From positions 1-35,997 of the forward strand of contig JBJORA010000120.1 of NCBI GenBank assembly GCA_046049675.1: a DNA stretch of 35,997 nt, in the 5' to 3' direction. The notes under the pieces were generated by a model, which saw only the letters and a list, made by a program, of their open reading frames with translations, had not been told where the DNA came from and did no database searches. The DNA comes from CAIXQW01 sp046049675 (GTDB lineage Bacteria > Bacteroidota > Bacteroidia > Chitinophagales > Chitinophagaceae). Positions within the stretch are counted from its first letter, which is position 1, and every line of letters begins with the position of its first letter. Shown here piece after piece: positions 1 to 8,424 of this stretch. A program made the translations under genes and the position numbers.

Positions 1-88
1 CAATCTTGTCAATAAACTTCTTCATCAAAACCATTCCGCCAAATGGCGTCACCTTCTTGTCACTATACTCAATATTTAGGTCAACCAT
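1..88 (-). CDS. Transposase N-terminus, IS1380/IS4-like (partial, runs off the window)
   Basis: The reverse strand from the ATG at 88 reads 29 open codons to the window edge. The peptide begins MVDLNIEYSDKK and continues VTPFGGMVLMKKFIDKI. A short N-terminus followed by a [IV]T-P-[FW]-G-G-[ML] motif and a Leu/Lys-rich helix is typical of the start of IS1380/IS4 superfamily DDE transposases. The catalytic domain lies outside the window, so family membership rests on this N-terminal motif alone. It reads away from the truncated gene at 172-699, as expected for an element inserted into that gene. Confidence 0.6.
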   Translation of the reverse strand, partial: MVDLNIEYSDKKVTPFGGMVLMKKFIDKI

Positions 89-171
89 TTTGGTGATATA
101 GCTAGTGTAAAGCAAAGCTAATAAAATCAACCGTTTACACAAATACTAATATCTCTAATGCATAATTCAGG
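1..171 (-). mobile_element. Terminal part of an insertion sequence
   Basis: The stretch holds the transposase start (1-88) plus about 80 bp of non-coding DNA. On the minus strand the sequence beginning at 171 reads CCTGAATTATGCATTAG. This resembles the CC-initiated tips of IS1380-family inverted repeats (ISEcp1, for example, begins CCTAGATT). The reading frame of the neighbouring gene is open from the very next base (172) and meets a stop at 163-165, inside the proposed element. The exact boundary is inferred, because the other inverted repeat and the target duplication lie outside the window. Confidence 0.5.
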
Positions 172-699
172 TTCTACCTCATTGATAGCTCTTATTTTCA
201 GCGGACAGTTTTTTCGCACAATTCAAAAGGCGATCTTGAAGAACAAGTCATCACTGATAATGGTAGTACATATAAATTGAAGCACCTCAATAACTACGAC
301 AGTAATGGACGCCTAATACGTAGCGAACTGATGATTACAACATCACAAGGAATGCCCAAATCTGGTGCTAATTCTATTTGTGAATATGATGCTCATAATA
401 ATTTAGTTAGTCTAAAACAGTATCTGGACCGTGCACTTGTAAGCTCGTATGAGTGTACATACGACAGTAGCAATCACATTGTTGAAGAAAAGCAATATGA
501 TGCGAAATCCGCCCAAACGACTTCAGTAAAGTTCAAAAGGAATGAGTTAAACTTGATCACGCAACAGCGCGAGTATAACGACGACGATCTCCAATGCGAA
601 ACCAATTATGTTTGGCATAGAAAGCTATTACTTAAGTCCATAAGCAGCTGGCAAGTAGAAGGTGTAACACAAGAAATTATATTTTTTTTAGAAAAGTAA
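172..699 (+). pseudogene. 5'-truncated YD-repeat-like protein, C-terminal remnant
   Basis: One frame is open from about 166 to the stop at 697-699 and contains no ATG; the first near-cognate start is a TTG at 277. The protein has three spaced motifs of the form Y-D-x-x-[GNH]-x-[LI]-[IV] (NYDSNGRLI, EYDAHNNLV, TYDSSNHIV). They recall YD/RHS-type beta repeats found in Bacteroidota surface proteins. The coding sequence continues upstream of 277 (LIDSSYFQR... in the same frame) up to the proposed IS end at 171. The simplest reading is a gene whose 5' part was cut off by the insertion. A short surviving gene using TTG at 277 is possible but less likely. Confidence 0.55.
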
Positions 700-812
700 A
701 ATAGCTTGTGGCCGTATTTGACGTCTGCTTATCAGTTGTTTAATGAATTAGTCACTTTTCACCAAATCATTCCCAATTTATTATCGTATTTTCACCATGT
801 ACAATTTAGTTT

Positions 813-1487
813 ATGCAACACCTAAGTAGATTTTTTTTGATACTTGTATGCTGTGCAGCGCTCTCACAAACAAGTAAAGCTCAAACATATTCACCTTTTT
901 ATTCAGGCAAACACGAGGTTGGTTTAGATATTAGTGCTATGCTTGGGAATTTTTTGAGCTTACGTAGTAGTAACGCTACTAATACGCCTTATGCCGTGCA
1001 CTATGCATTTCACACTAAAAAGTTTACAGCGCGTTTAGGTGCCAATGGTAGTTATGTTACAGGCACCGATTTTGTGCAAGTAACCCAACCTTCGCCAGGC
1101 GGTATAACGATGCTACAGCGCAATTTAATAGACCATAGCTTTGGCGGTAGACTGTGCCTAGAGTTACACAAGCAGGTATTAAACAGAGTACAACTCAATT
1201 ACGGGCTCGATTTTATAGCACAAAACATTCGCTCTGAAGCGAAAATTAGTGGACAATACTTTAAGAGCAAGAACACTTTATGGACAGGAGGCGGACCGGC
1301 GCTTCGCCTAAGTTATAAGATTAGCGACCATATTCACCTCATGACAGAGACCGTGATTTACGCGCGCTATGGTTTGGTAGAGGAACGACTACAAGACAAT
1401 GTTCCCGTACCTGAGGTAAAGAACTACTCGCTATTAAGTGGTCAATTTCAAGCACCTATCAACCTTTACTTAAACTTTAACTTGTAG
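813..1487 (+). CDS. Outer-membrane beta-barrel-like protein, unknown
   Basis: A 224-residue protein with a signal peptide (hydrophobic FFLILVCCAALSQ, cleavage near SKAQ, residues 1-24). The mature part is rich in alternating polar/hydrophobic strands with aromatic residues, such as YAVHYAFHT, VQLNYGLDFI and ALRLSYKI. It ends in LYLNFNL, with an aromatic close to the C-terminus as in many outer-membrane barrels. Its size and strand pattern fit a small 8- to 10-strand barrel. The gene at 1498 starts 10 bp after its stop and encodes a similar kind of protein, so the two are probably co-transcribed. No specific family is recognised. The ATG at 813 is the only start that keeps the whole signal peptide. 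Confidence 0.75.
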   Translation: MQHLSRFFLILVCCAALSQTSKAQTYSPFYSGKHEVGLDISAMLGNFLSLRSSNATNTPYAVHYAFHTKKFTARLGANGSYVTGTDFVQVTQPSPGGITMLQRNLIDHSFGGRLCLELHKQVLNRVQLNYGLDFIAQNIRSEAKISGQYFKSKNTLWTGGGPALRLSYKISDHIHLMTETVIYARYGLVEERLQDNVPVPEVKNYSLLSGQFQAPINLYLNFNL

Positions 1488-1497
1488 TAGCTGCTTT

Positions 1498-2088
1498 ATG
1501 AGAATTCTATTTTTAGTTGCTATTTTGGGCTTTAGTTACAGTGGCATATATGCTCAAACATTTCAGAAAACCGATACGATGAATACGGACTGGAAAAACT
1601 TTGTAATCAAAAAAGACTACTGGACTGGTACGAAAGAAGTAGGTCTAAACTTTACAGGCTTAATCCACCAACTCGTACCATTCAACTTGGGCGCAGTAGA
1701 TGTAGGTTATACCTCAATACGCACCAAATGGTATGGCAAAGGCAAATATGCCCTCCGAACAAGCATAGGCTTAGATGCAGCTTTTTTTGAACGAGACCCA
1801 TTCTTTTACTTGGCTGTGGGCTATGAGCAAAGACGTATTATCGGCAAAAGGTTAAGCTATACGAGCGGCTGGGACAGTTTTTTGGGCAATAATTTGGCGA
1901 AAGAAGTAGCAAGTTCATCTAACGGAGCTACCATTTCTGCTGGCATTACAAGGCATTATAGCCTAGAATATAACCTCAGCAGTAGACTTTACCTTAGCAC
2001 TGAGGCACAACTGCTCGTAGGCCTTGGCGGGGTTGGTGGTATACGCTTCGCTTACCCGACTTCAATTTTTTTTAACGTTCGCCTATGA
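1498..2088 (+). CDS. Outer-membrane beta-barrel-like protein, unknown
   Basis: A 196-residue protein with a signal peptide (MRILFLVAILGFSYSGIYAQ, cut after residue 20). The mature chain shows strand-like repeats (AVDVGYTSIRTKWYG, ALRTSIGLDAAFF, YLAVGYEQRR) and a C-terminus IFFNVRL with the aromatic near-terminal pattern of barrels. It starts 10 bp downstream of the previous outer-membrane-type gene on the same strand. The two resemble each other in architecture (signal peptide, about 20 kDa barrel) but not clearly in sequence. The pair may form a complex or be divergent paralogues. The function is unknown. Confidence 0.75.
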   Translation: MRILFLVAILGFSYSGIYAQTFQKTDTMNTDWKNFVIKKDYWTGTKEVGLNFTGLIHQLVPFNLGAVDVGYTSIRTKWYGKGKYALRTSIGLDAAFFERDPFFYLAVGYEQRRIIGKRLSYTSGWDSFLGNNLAKEVASSSNGATISAGITRHYSLEYNLSSRLYLSTEAQLLVGLGGVGGIRFAYPTSIFFNVRL

Positions 2089-2109
2089 CTTTTATTCATT
2101 TTTTCGTCT

Positions 2110-2117
2110 TACCTTTA
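2110..2117 (+). promoter_or_regulatory. Putative Bacteroidetes -7 element (TACCTTTA)
   Basis: TACCTTTA fits the sigma-ABfr -7 consensus TAnnTTTG except for the last base. It lies 24 bp before the ATG of the cytochrome peroxidase gene, in the 53-bp gap after the outer-membrane pair. A T-rich stretch (CTTTTA, near 2089-2094) could be a weak -33 element. The same octamer occurs upstream of the lipoprotein at 23237 and of the remnant at 33412. Confidence 0.4.
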
Positions 2118-2141
2118 TATTAGCTAACAAATAATAGAATT

Positions 2142-3440
2142 ATGAAATTGAAGATTGCAGCCTTAGCGCTTGCCTCAGCAGCTACTTTGTACTCTTGTAC
2201 AAAAAGCATTTCAATTAATCAGCAAGATGAACTGAAGCCCAATTTGCCTACCACTACATTTAAATATAGCGAAGGCAAGATGCCTTTTGGTTTAGGGCAG
2301 GTTACAAGCCACACTTTGGTTCGCCCAGATTTTATGGGTAATGGTGTATTCGATATGAATAATGGTTTGTCTTCATTTAATGGTTCGGCGGAGCACGTTG
2401 TTGTAACAGACGAAGGTGCAACTTTAGGCCGCGTTCTGTTTTATGATCCTAAACTAAGCCTTAATAATACTGTTAGCTGCGGATCTTGCCATCATCAGGA
2501 TAAGGCATTTGCCGATGGTCTTGCTGTTAGCAGTGGCTTTGAAGGTCGCAAAACCACTAGAAGTTCAATGGCATTTTGTAATACCTTATTGAACAATAAC
2601 TTGTTTTGGGATAGCCGTTCTAGCGATTTGAACGATCTTGCATTGCAGCCAGTTGCCAACCATATTGAAATGGGTATGGAAGACATGTCTCGCCTCGTAA
2701 CAAAATTGAGCAAGACTTCATACTACAAGCCTCTATTTCAAAAGGCATTTGGTAGTGAAGAAATTACAAAAGAAAAAATTGGTGCTGCTTTAAGTATGTT
2801 TGTTGGTAGTATCGTTACTAATAACAGCAAGTTTGATAGAGCAGTTGCTATTACAGCGTCTACAACTACTACTGATCCAAACGGTATAGTTTCTCCAGGC
2901 TTCAATGCAAACGATGCTGAGATAGCTTTCAACTTTGATGCATTGCCTGTAGACTATAACATATTTACTGCACTAGAGAAAACAGGCCACGATTTGTTTT
3001 CTACACATTGTGCATCTTGTCACCAAGCGCCAAACTTTGCAGCTGATGACAGACCAAACGGCGCTTACGGCGGTGGTAGCGGCTTTAACGGTGGTGAAAA
3101 CCAACGCGGCGCTACAAACATCGGTTTAGATTTGTATGATACAGATGCTGGTGTGCCGGGCAAGGGTACCTTTAGAATCCCTAGCCTACGTAATATAGCA
3201 CTTACAGCGCCTTATATGCACGATGGTAGATTTACTACTTTAGAGCAGGTTTTGGACCATTATAGCGGTGGCATTAAGCCAAATCCGAAATTGGATGCTA
3301 AATTTAGAAATGGCAATGGTTCTGTAAAGCAAATGAACCTTAGTAATACGGATAAGCAAGCATTGATTGCATTTATGAATACACTAACAGATTGGGATAT
3401 GGTAAATAATCCAATGTATAGTGATCCCTTCAAGCAATAA
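2142..3440 (+). CDS. Di-haem cytochrome c peroxidase / MauG-like lipoprotein
   Basis: A 432-residue protein with a lipoprotein signal peptide (ALASAATLYSC, lipobox Cys19), so probably anchored in the periplasm or outer membrane. Two CXXCH haem-c sites are visible: CGSCH (C113, C116, H117) and CASCH (C290, C293, H294). Landmarks of the CCP/MauG family are present: GRVLFYDPKLS before the first haem, FWDSRSSDL, LQPVANHIEMGM, and TFRIPSLRNIALTAPYMHDGRF near the C-terminus. The expected role is haem-based reduction of H2O2 or oxidation of an unknown substrate. A Thr/Asn-rich insert (about residues 237-272) and a Gly-rich loop (about 308-325) separate the haem regions from the usual core. It has its own promoter-like element and a terminator. 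Confidence 0.9.
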   Translation: MKLKIAALALASAATLYSCTKSISINQQDELKPNLPTTTFKYSEGKMPFGLGQVTSHTLVRPDFMGNGVFDMNNGLSSFNGSAEHVVVTDEGATLGRVLFYDPKLSLNNTVSCGSCHHQDKAFADGLAVSSGFEGRKTTRSSMAFCNTLLNNNLFWDSRSSDLNDLALQPVANHIEMGMEDMSRLVTKLSKTSYYKPLFQKAFGSEEITKEKIGAALSMFVGSIVTNNSKFDRAVAITASTTTTDPNGIVSPGFNANDAEIAFNFDALPVDYNIFTALEKTGHDLFSTHCASCHQAPNFAADDRPNGAYGGGSGFNGGENQRGATNIGLDLYDTDAGVPGKGTFRIPSLRNIALTAPYMHDGRFTTLEQVLDHYSGGIKPNPKLDAKFRNGNGSVKQMNLSNTDKQALIAFMNTLTDWDMVNNPMYSDPFKQ

Positions 3441-3463
3441 TCGTTTTGAATTTACAATAGTAG

Positions 3464-3492
3464 AAAAGCCCTTGTTTATCGAGGGTTTTTTT
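3464..3492 (+). terminator. Rho-independent terminator
   Basis: The stem is CCCTTG (3469-3474) with CGAGGG (3480-3485), including one G-T pair, around the loop TTTAT. It is extended outward by AAAAG pairing with TTTTT, and a run of seven T follows (3486-3492). It lies 24 bp after the cytochrome peroxidase stop and separates that gene from the glucosaminidase gene. Confidence 0.8.
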
Positions 3493-3576
3493 ATTTTGTG
3501 AATTACGCAATCTTAATAAGTTCCCGAATCATCAACAATGCAGGCTGTTTAACAACTTTTTCTCAGTTTAGAGAGG

Positions 3577-3584
3577 TAATTTTG
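3577..3584 (+). promoter_or_regulatory. Bacteroidetes -7 element (TAATTTTG)
   Basis: An exact match to TAnnTTTG, 8 bp before the ATG at 3593 of the glucosaminidase gene. It is followed by AAGCCAAC, similar to the AAGCTAAT that follows the -7 element at 15444. A T-run at 3557-3561 is the nearest -33-like sequence, but the 15-bp spacing is short. The mRNA leader would be very short. Confidence 0.5.
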
Positions 3585-3592
3585 AAGCCAAC

Positions 3593-5818
3593 ATGGTAAG
3601 AAAATTACTGTCGATAATCGCCATTCTAATATCAAGTGCTGCATACGCTCAAACCGAGGCTGCTGATGGTGCCGCGGCGAAATATATTGCAAAGTACAAA
3701 GACCTCGCTATTGAGGAGCAAGTACGTACAGGTGTTCCTGCCGCTATTACTTTAGCGCAAGGCGTTTACGAGACAGGCAGCGGTAGTAGTCCGCTAGCAA
3801 TTGAGGCGCGCAATCACTTTGGTATTAAATGCAAAAAAGATTGGACAGGTGAAACCATGCTGCACGATGACGATGCCATGCAAGAGTGTTTTCGTAAGTA
3901 CCCAACAGATCGTGATAGCTATATCGACCATAGCAATTTCTTAAAAAACAATCGTCGTTACGCTTTTTTGTTTGATATACCGGTAGAAAATTACAAAGAT
4001 TGGGCTGTGGGTTTACGCCGTGCTGGCTACGCAACTAATCCTGCCTATAGCAGTAAGTTGATTGCTCTTATAGAAAAGCACAATTTGCAACAGTATACGG
4101 CAGAAGCAACAAAACTTGCATCAAATAAAATTGCTGCAAAAATTGCGGAAGATAAAGCTAAAGAAGCGCAGCTCGCAGCAGAAGCAAATGCAGCAAGTGC
4201 TGCAAAGAAAGCCAGACAAGATAGTATAAAGGCTGCTAGAGTTGCTGCAATTGATGCGCAAGCACCAGAAAAGATAAAGCTTGTAGAAGAGAGTTATATG
4301 GGTTTAAGTGGTTTTTATGCCAAGAAAGGCGAACGACTTTTGCAGGCTAGTATTGACCGTGGCATTCGTTATCAAAAACTACTTGAACTCAACGATTTGG
4401 AAGACGAAGAGTTGCCATGCGATATGTTTATTTTTACAGAGCGCAAATACAAAAAGCATCCTACTCGCCGTAGTCATTTGATAGCAGAAGGAGAGGATAT
4501 GCTTATAGTTGCACAAAAAGAAGCAATGCAATTGCGAGCATTATTAGCACTTAATTTATTGAAGATCAATGATACGCCATTAGTTGGTCAGCGTGTTTAT
4601 TTACAAGACGTGGTAAGCCGCCCTCCTAAACTTCGCGGTTTTGACGCACCAGTAAAAAATGCAGCGCCTGAAGTGGTAAAAGAGAATGTTAGCGACGTGG
4701 CTGTTGAGCCAGCACCAGTAGTAGCAGCAGCACCTGTCGAAGCAGCTCCTCAAGAAGACACGGATGTGAAGTTGGCAAATAGACTGTTTGGCGGTAATTC
4801 AGCACAAGATCCTACACAAGAAACAAATACACCATCACAAGAAACTACGATTACTGCAAGTGATGCAGAGCGAATTCGTGCAGCAAAAGCAGAATTAGCT
4901 CGTGAAGAGTTTGGTACACAAGTAGCAGATGTGTCAACGCAGAGTACAACTGCAAGTACAGAAGCTGAAGCTCAAAGACAAGCCGACGAGCAAGCTGCTT
5001 CTAAGCGAAGAGAAGAAATAGAGCAAGCACGCCTTTTAGCACAACAACAAGAGCAAGCGCGCTTGCAAGCAGAGGAAAGTGCGCGTAAGCTTGCCGAAGC
5101 GAATGCACAAGAAGTTGCTGCTGCACCTATCGTAGTTGCTGCGCCTGTGCAGCCAGTACAGCCTCCTGCGCCTCGTCCTAAAAGCCCAAGTACTTACAAC
5201 GAGAGTGGTGTAAGTAGCGAACTACATCGTATGAAGCGTGTTATGGATGAAGTAGTTTATGCTGCTCCACCACCACCTAAGCCAAAGTTGGTTGATACAG
5301 TAGCTAGGCCAGCCGCACCAAAGCCAAGTACGTCGCCAAAACCTAGCACAACGGCTACAAATACAGCTCCAAAACCTGCAATAGCGGCAAAGCCCAATAC
5401 TGGTACTACAACAAAGCCTGCCGCAACTGCAGTAACGGCAAAACCTAATACCACTGTTGCCAAGCCAGCAACCTCTGCAACTAAGCCTGCTACAACTACA
5501 CCAAAGCCAGGCACTAAACCTGCTGCAACGCAGCCTGCGAATAGCAAACCTGCAGCAAAACCATCAGGAGCAAAAACTACTGCGGCAACAAAGCCAACTG
5601 ATACAAAAGCATCTCCAAGTAAAACAACTACAGATGCTAAAGCAAAGCAACAGGTGCCAGCCAAGAATACGCAAGCTGCAAAAACAACTACTAAGCCAAG
5701 CACAGGCGCAGCAAATGCGCCAAAGGTTGTAAATAGACAGGCTGCAACATCTGCTGCAACTGATAAGCCAGCAGCTAAAACGAAGACAACGCAAACTAAA
5801 CCTGCAGCAAAGAAATAG
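3593..5818 (+). CDS. Secreted glucosaminidase with LysM-like repeats and low-complexity tail
   Basis: A 741-residue protein with a signal peptide (to about A19). Residues 30-165 match the glucosaminidase (FlgJ/LytG-type) fold. Motifs are TGVPAAITLAQGVYETGSG with predicted catalytic Glu60, RNHFGIKCKKDW, FRKYPTDRDSYIDHSNFL and WAVGLRRAGYATNPAYSSKL. It should cleave glycosidic bonds in peptidoglycan. Two degenerate LysM-like units follow: about residues 240-290 (YAKKGERLLQASIDRGI...LLELNDL) and 300-345 (HLIAEGEDMLIVAQ...GQRVYLQ). A charged Ala/Glu/Gln region, probably coiled coil, covers about 425-515. The last 180 residues are almost only Ala, Pro, Lys and Thr in PKP/TKPA steps, a likely cell-wall-spanning or disordered tail. 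Hpt starts 5 bp after its stop. Confidence 0.88.
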   Translation: MVRKLLSIIAILISSAAYAQTEAADGAAAKYIAKYKDLAIEEQVRTGVPAAITLAQGVYETGSGSSPLAIEARNHFGIKCKKDWTGETMLHDDDAMQECFRKYPTDRDSYIDHSNFLKNNRRYAFLFDIPVENYKDWAVGLRRAGYATNPAYSSKLIALIEKHNLQQYTAEATKLASNKIAAKIAEDKAKEAQLAAEANAASAAKKARQDSIKAARVAAIDAQAPEKIKLVEESYMGLSGFYAKKGERLLQASIDRGIRYQKLLELNDLEDEELPCDMFIFTERKYKKHPTRRSHLIAEGEDMLIVAQKEAMQLRALLALNLLKINDTPLVGQRVYLQDVVSRPPKLRGFDAPVKNAAPEVVKENVSDVAVEPAPVVAAAPVEAAPQEDTDVKLANRLFGGNSAQDPTQETNTPSQETTITASDAERIRAAKAELAREEFGTQVADVSTQSTTASTEAEAQRQADEQAASKRREEIEQARLLAQQQEQARLQAEESARKLAEANAQEVAAAPIVVAAPVQPVQPPAPRPKSPSTYNESGVSSELHRMKRVMDEVVYAAPPPPKPKLVDTVARPAAPKPSTSPKPSTTATNTAPKPAIAAKPNTGTTTKPAATAVTAKPNTTVAKPATSATKPATTTPKPGTKPAATQPANSKPAAKPSGAKTTAATKPTDTKASPSKTTTDAKAKQQVPAKNTQAAKTTTKPSTGAANAPKVVNRQAATSAATDKPAAKTKTTQTKPAAKK

Positions 5819-5823
5819 GCGCA

Positions 5824-6357
5824 ATGATTCAAGTACTTGACAAACAATTTGTGCCGTTTATGACTGCACAGCAAATTGCAGACCGTAATGCACAATTAGG
5901 CGCAAGTATCAGTAAGGATTACGAAGGCAAAAATCCTTTGTTGATTGGCATACTCAATGGTTCGTTTATGTTTGCTAGCGATCTGTACAAAAATGTAACA
6001 ATCCCAAGCGAAATTAGTTTTGTAAAACTAGCAAGTTATAGTGGTACCACAAGTACTGGCCATGTAACAAGTATGATTGGCATGGATCGCGATTTGTTTG
6101 GCAGACATGTAATTATTGTAGAAGATATTGTTGATACAGGTAAGACGTTAAGCGAGTTCTTGCCAACGCTGCAACATCAAGGTCCTGCAAGTATTGCTAT
6201 TGCCACATTTTTAAGCAAGCCTGAAGCACATCAACAGCCTATGGACTTAAAGTACGTAGGTTTTGAAATTCCAAATCGTTTTGTAGTAGGTTATGGTTTA
6301 GACTACGATGGTTATGGCAGAAATTTGCCTGAACTGTATCAATTAGCCAATAGTTAG
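5824..6357 (+). CDS. hpt: Hypoxanthine phosphoribosyltransferase
   Basis: A 177-residue protein of normal length for the family. It carries the PRPP-binding loop HVIIVEDIVDTGKTL (E100, D101, D104) and a flexible-loop region LASYSGTTSTG. GILNGSFMFASDLYK (about residues 42-56) corresponds to the PPi-binding segment. The enzyme salvages hypoxanthine (and usually guanine) to IMP/GMP with PRPP in the cytoplasm. The gene follows the glucosaminidase by 5 bp and shares its transcript, a pairing without an obvious functional link. It converges with the minus-strand operon, whose last stop lies 12 bp beyond its own stop. Confidence 0.93.
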   Translation: MIQVLDKQFVPFMTAQQIADRNAQLGASISKDYEGKNPLLIGILNGSFMFASDLYKNVTIPSEISFVKLASYSGTTSTGHVTSMIGMDRDLFGRHVIIVEDIVDTGKTLSEFLPTLQHQGPASIAIATFLSKPEAHQQPMDLKYVGFEIPNRFVVGYGLDYDGYGRNLPELYQLANS

Positions 6358-6369
6358 TAGATACAATTA

Positions 6370-8424
6370 CTATTGAGCACGTGAGGTGCTATCTGTACCG
6401 CTATTATACATTGCTGCAATAATATTATTTGCTCCTTCCTCAGCGTTATTGTATCCAATGGTGTGATAGCCACTTATAACTTTATTGTCAAGTTTATTTT
6501 TGTGTTGAAGTGTACAGATCTTGAGATTCTCTTTAGTATCAAAACTTAGAAATACTTCTGCAGCGGCTTTGTCTTCATCAACAAAATTTATCGAAGAGCT
6601 TTGAATTTTCTTTAGGATTTCTTTTTCAACTTTTCCCATTGGACCGCTATAGCGTAGGCTCGTTGGTATATTTACTTTTTCCGAACAGGCAAGCATAGGG
6701 TAAAGCTGAAGCATTTGCATTTCAAGTTGTTGCCTTTCTTTGCTGCCAATGCTAAGCAGTTGGCTTTTAGCCTGCCAAAGCCGATATAGATATAATTGGT
6801 CGTAGCTCTGAGTATTCGTGGAGCTTTGTACATGCAGCGTATCTAGTATTGCCTTTGCATTGGCATTATCGCCGTTGGCTTGGTACAATTTAGCTAAGTA
6901 AAGCGAGAAGTATTTATTGAGTAGCGGTCTATTATTTGTGGAAAGTTCCTTTTTGTATTTGGCAATAAAAAAGTCAGTGCTAAAATCTTTAATCAAGTAC
7001 CACACCTCATCAAAGCTGATGGTACTTTCTGTACTAAACAGTTTATAAATGACTAAGTCTCTCTCTGGATTATTAGCAAACTGGTTAATAAGAAAGTATT
7101 GCACGGTGTACTTTTCAATCGTAAGCGCTAATAGTTTGCCAATGGCACTCGGTGACAACCACCATCGCTTATTTCTAAACTTTAGTGCTGCTATTTCTTT
7201 TTCTTTTGCTATCAACTTTAATAAGGATAGCGTAAAATCGTAGTGTGGTTTGCCAAGTGTTGTGCCAAGATGAACTTCTCTAAAATTTTCTGCCTTGGCA
7301 ATGCAGGCTTGTGCTTTTGCAATTTGCCCGTCATACAATAGGTTGCGCGCTAATGCCAAATTATACCAGCCATAGCCCGGTGTGACGCCATTTTTAGCAA
7401 TTGTACTTCGGCAAAGCTGTATACCTTTTTTAGGTTGCGCATTATAGTTACTCAGTAGAGCTTGGTAGTAAGTGTATTCCTGCAGTTTCTTTTCCGAATC
7501 GTAGTCTTCTTCTTGTGCAATTTGATAGAATTTAACTGCTTCGCCAAACTTGCCTTGAATGCTTAAGAATGTTGCATAATTATTATTACTGATGCCATTG
7601 TTTTGTAAGATGGTGTAGTACTTATTGCCACTATCAATATTGTTGCTATAGGTGTATAGAATTGCTTTATAAAAAGCAGCATTTGCCATGGCACGCTCCA
7701 TGGAATTGCCATAGAACATTTCGTGATAGGGTTGATCCTGCTTTGCCTGCCAAATACTGCTATCTAAGTAACGCATGGCTAGCGCCTCATTTTTCTCTAT
7801 GCTATTCTCTAGCTGTGGGGCTTCTTTCTGTGTAAAAAAACGATTTCTGTGGTGAATCCAAGCAAGGTGTGTATAGCTTTCGCAATGTTGCTCATTGACT
7901 AGTTTACGTTGCTGAAACCTGCGTATTGTAGCAATGGCATCGCCTGGCTTGTTGATCAGTTGATAGCATTCCTGCAAATGGCCTGCTATCATATCGTAGT
8001 CGTTCTGATAGGGTAGCACTGCTAAAAAAGTATAAACATCTTTTGTACGAAATCTGAGGATTCTATCGTAGTCGCGCTCAATTAAATCCATCGCGGTAGC
8101 AAAAGACTGTGCAGCCATTTGGTAGCCTAATTCATCAGCTGCGCTATTGTATTTAGCCATCGCTTCAAACAAATAGCCTACATAATAATTCGGATCTAGT
8201 CTAATAAACTCTCGGCCACGATACAAGGCATCTTTGCCGCCAATATCTTCAAGTGATCGTTTTGCATCTATTTCTTGACGCACTTCACTTTTCTTTGGTA
8301 CACTTATTTGTAAACGCGGTTGCGGCATTACATATTCATCCTCGCTATCTTGCGCATAGCAAAATACTGTGCTTGGAAGCACTAATACAATTAGCAGAAT
8401 AATATGTAAAAAACCTTGACGCAT
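6370..8424 (-). CDS. Secreted TPR-like repeat protein, last gene of the MoxR operon
   Basis: A 684-residue protein with a signal peptide (FLHIILLIVLVLPSTVFCYAQ, residues 5-25). The rest is largely helical, with TPR-like pairs (PNYYVGYLFEAMAKYN, NYATFLSIQGKFGEAVKFYQIA, GWYNLALARNLLYDGQIAKAQACI, YLAKLYQANGDNANAKAIL). No enzymatic motif is seen. Its ATG directly abuts the MoxR stop (8425), so translation is probably coupled. TPR proteins frequently accompany MoxR/DUF58 genes and are thought to help assemble periplasmic complexes, so such a scaffold role is inferred. The exact family is not recognised. Confidence 0.75.
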   Translation of the reverse strand: MRQGFLHIILLIVLVLPSTVFCYAQDSEDEYVMPQPRLQISVPKKSEVRQEIDAKRSLEDIGGKDALYRGREFIRLDPNYYVGYLFEAMAKYNSAADELGYQMAAQSFATAMDLIERDYDRILRFRTKDVYTFLAVLPYQNDYDMIAGHLQECYQLINKPGDAIATIRRFQQRKLVNEQHCESYTHLAWIHHRNRFFTQKEAPQLENSIEKNEALAMRYLDSSIWQAKQDQPYHEMFYGNSMERAMANAAFYKAILYTYSNNIDSGNKYYTILQNNGISNNNYATFLSIQGKFGEAVKFYQIAQEEDYDSEKKLQEYTYYQALLSNYNAQPKKGIQLCRSTIAKNGVTPGYGWYNLALARNLLYDGQIAKAQACIAKAENFREVHLGTTLGKPHYDFTLSLLKLIAKEKEIAALKFRNKRWWLSPSAIGKLLALTIEKYTVQYFLINQFANNPERDLVIYKLFSTESTISFDEVWYLIKDFSTDFFIAKYKKELSTNNRPLLNKYFSLYLAKLYQANGDNANAKAILDTLHVQSSTNTQSYDQLYLYRLWQAKSQLLSIGSKERQQLEMQMLQLYPMLACSEKVNIPTSLRYSGPMGKVEKEILKKIQSSSINFVDEDKAAAEVFLSFDTKENLKICTLQHKNKLDNKVISGYHTIGYNNAEEGANNIIAAMYNSGTDSTSRAQ

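Noticed and set aside
4801..5130. Gln/Ala/Glu-rich repeats considered as a CRISPR-like or tandem repeat array
   Set aside because: There are no regular repeats with spacers; it is coding DNA for a low-complexity coiled-coil region.
5257..5895. 212-codon open frame on the minus strand, rich in Val/Ala/Gly
   Set aside because: It is the antisense shadow of the PKP/TKPA repeat tail of the glucosaminidase and overlaps hpt; its hydrophobic appearance comes from reading the repeats backwards.
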